In this document: one piece after another, positions 21,351 through 23,015 of the stretch
Position numbering within the stretch: the stretch's first letter is position 1
Layout: each line of letters opens with the position of its first letter
Source of the DNA: Saccoglossus kowalevskii
Taxonomy: Eukaryota; Hemichordata; Enteropneusta; Harrimaniidae
Reading direction: 5' to 3'
Length of the DNA stretch: 23,015 bases
Assembly (NCBI RefSeq): GCF_000003605.2
Contig: NW_003137829.1
Coordinates: 550,651 to 573,665 of the forward strand
Made by a program: the position numbers and the translations under genes
Notes under the pieces: model-generated
What the model saw: the letters and a program-made list of their open reading frames with translations, nothing else
What the model was told of the DNA's origin: nothing
Database searches by the model: none

Positions 21351-21363
21351 CGCCACCTAGTGG
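21351..21363 (-). promoter_or_regulatory. Second perfect CTCF core motif
   Basis: On the minus strand the bases read CCACTAGGTGGCG, again matching every position of CCASYAGRKGGCR, in the same orientation as the site at 16399 and 5.0 kb from it. It lies just left of the coding-like region at 21515, so it could mark a boundary between RGS12 and whatever lies to the right. Confidence 0.45.
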
Positions 21364-21514
21364 CAGCAGATTCTCAGTCCACTTCAGTTTTGTTTGTTTA
21401 CCTGGCTGGTCGATATTTGTCACTGTTCTAGAAGTTCGTTTATTGTGATAACAGCCCTTCCTATGCGTAGTTGCTCCACCTGTTCAGTTCCCATAAGCTC
21501 ACACAATGGTCTGA

Positions 21515-23015
21515 CGGGAAGCTTTTGAAGACTCAACAGTGAAAGATCTTTTATCTTCAATTTTGAAAAAGACCACCCGCTCCGAGGAACGACCATGAAA
21601 CAAGATGCCTACGTCAGAACCTTGTCATTTTACACAACAAATGTCGGTCCTCGAAAAAGACAAAAACGCCCCCCGTTCACCAGCCGAGAACAGAAGGTAA
21701 TGCTTGATCTATAAACAAGAACATGACAATCTAGAACTGGGGATCAAATTACAATGATAAATGCTTAAAAACAGCTACTGTAAAATGACTAATTTTCACT
21801 GGGTTTAAATTTCACTGATTTACCATTTCAGGCATATTCAGTGGGTTTTAAATTCACGGTTTCGTCATTTAGATAATGTGTTCTATGCTAAATTTTACAT
21901 ATTCACTGGGTTTTTATTTAGCGCATTTTCCAGTCAGCGAAATAAACTAAATTAAAACCCGGTGAATAATTACCCCCTTTACAGTATTTGAAATTGAAGT
22001 AGTCATCCCCTACTGTTCCCGCCAAATCCATCCAGGCTAAAACCGTCCGTTCTAAACATGACAACTCCATCTCCAAAATGGTCAAGAAAATCAAAAAGTA
22101 GCTAAAATTAAAGGATCATAACTCATCATCAGACAGCAGCAGTGACTCGCCAAGAAGAGACTGCCACCGAACAAACCTAAGGTAAGCTGTTTGATTAAGT
22201 TTTCCATATTGAAGCCAAAAAGCAAAAGCCCAAATCCAGTGTGGCATGTGAAGCTTTTAATCAAGTTGTCTAAATGGTCCCTGGAGACATGAATATGCAT
22301 TCCAAGCAGAATGCTCTCGTTCAGTCTGATGAAATTTTCTTATGCTCGACTCAGCTTGGCAGCCTCAACCGAAGGTGAATTTTATATAATTAGCATAAAT
22401 AAGTACGCACAGAGCACTTGATGGAACCTATCATGCTGAAGATTTGCGTGCCATTTAGCAAGTTTGCAAGTTATGGGCTGATATATTTGTAAAACAAAAG
22501 GCAAGATGTTTACATAGCAACCATGCCGCTCATCAGTCTCCATCTGATAACATGGCCTCCAGTGATAAACAACTAAAAACAGACCACATTTCCACTGATG
22601 CTAATCACTCGCCTCCAACCTACAACATTATAGCAGTGTCCAGTCCAGTCACTGCTGCTGCCACTCAAAAGCACAGTCACCACAAACACTACCAACGCCA
22701 GGAACATTTTATTATCCACACTACAGCTTTGATTCTTGTCAACCCAACACTACTACATCCGCAGCTAAATTTCACAATTTGCAAGATCCATTATCAGACT
22801 GGCCACTTACCTTACAGAACAATGCAGCCAAACTTATTAATACACACAATTTGTTATGCCTTGCACCAGCCAAATTACTGTTGCAGTCGTATATCAATGC
22901 CAACCACGTTTGACATTCCACAGTGGTGAACAGCATTAAACAGACACTAATATTGTATCATAGCAAACTGGTTGACCTATTAGTTATGCAAGCTGCCTGT
23001 TACAATGCCACGTAA
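21515..23015 (+). pseudogene. Coding-like region in several frames, family not recognised
   Basis: The plus strand shows protein-like blocks richer in C and G than the flanks: 21515-21595 (EAFEDSTVKDLLSSILKK...); 21595-21696 (34 codons from ATG, charged, ending KRQKRPPFTSREQK before GTAATG); about 22015-22181 (KHDNSISKMVKKIKK, stop, then NSSSDSSSDSPRRD, before GTAAGC); 22210-22374 with an internal stop, before GTGAAT; and 22411-22929 (RALDGTYHAEDLRAI, stop, QVCKLWADIFVKQKARC...). Near 22660 the better reading shifts frame to SPQTLPTPGTFYYPHYS, then WPLTLQNNAAKLINTHNLL, up to TGA at 22911, and continues to the window end. Stops, frame changes and an inserted MITE (21776) argue for decay, possibly of a retroelement gag-like protein. 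Donor-like GT sites after three blocks leave open a multi-exon gene cut by the window edge. No domain was identified, so function is not assigned. Confidence 0.4.
21776..21986. mobile_element. Full palindromic MITE, ACTGTA family, copy C (211 bp)
   Basis: The left end reads TACTGTAAAATGACTAATTT and the right end CCCCCTTTACAGTA. Inside each end lies a CACTGGGTTT / CACCGGGTTTTAATTT motif in inverted orientation, and a similar motif is repeated in the middle. TA flanks each side. It serves as the reference for the half copies at 196 and 9133. It sits between the first and second coding-like blocks of the region at 21515, so it entered either an intron or a dead element; its CCCCCTTTACAG end resembles a splice acceptor. 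Confidence 0.8.

Overview
This is AT-rich eukaryotic DNA. It has long non-coding stretches, many homopolymer runs, TIR-bearing miniature transposons, decayed LINE 3' ends and spliceosomal donor sites. There are no bacterial-style operons. The one confidently recognised gene is an animal RGS12 homologue with the PDZ + PTB arrangement. Together with the repeats this points to an invertebrate metazoan, probably marine (lower deuterostome or lophotrochozoan); the phylum cannot be fixed from the sequence alone.

The gene is on the minus strand. A single 2.1 kb exon (9328-11463) encodes an N-terminal PDZ domain, a linker with an acidic run and a polyglutamine run, a PTB domain, and a low-complexity Ser-rich tail. 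It ends at a phase-0 splice donor. The RGS, Ras-binding and GoLoco exons expected for this family are not seen, so they should lie left of the window, and 1-9327 is read as the following intron. Inside that intron, at about 6639-6850, is a candidate alternative first exon: a TATA-like box, a short leader, a five-codon start and a phase-0 donor. If real, it would drive a short RGS12/RGS14-like isoform lacking PDZ and PTB. Upstream of the large exon, 11464-12050 is the probable 5'UTR/promoter, with a GTCACGTGAC E-box and an inverted CCAAT box. A second candidate 5' exon with a consensus donor lies at about 14445-14510.

The upstream flank from about 13.87 to 17.70 kb is a cluster of repeats: a 288-bp TTAA-flanked MITE and a 125-bp relative with the same ends, a 212-bp ACTGTA-type palindromic MITE, a possible SINE, a minus-strand LINE ORF2 C-terminus relic, and a plus-strand 5'-truncated LINE with an 11-bp target-site duplication. 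The ACTGTA-type MITE family has three full copies of 211-212 bp (4141, 14700, 21776) and two half copies (196, 9133).

The right flank (18.4-21.3 kb) holds a 30-bp degenerate tandem repeat, an 8-bp-period pyrimidine satellite with an inverted counterpart, and a dispersed repeat in two orientations. Perfect 13-bp matches to the CTCF core, in the same orientation, occur at 16399 and 21351. The last 1.5 kb contains coding-like blocks in several frames, interrupted by stops and by a MITE. This is either a decayed retroelement gag-like region or an unrecognised multi-exon gene cut by the window edge.
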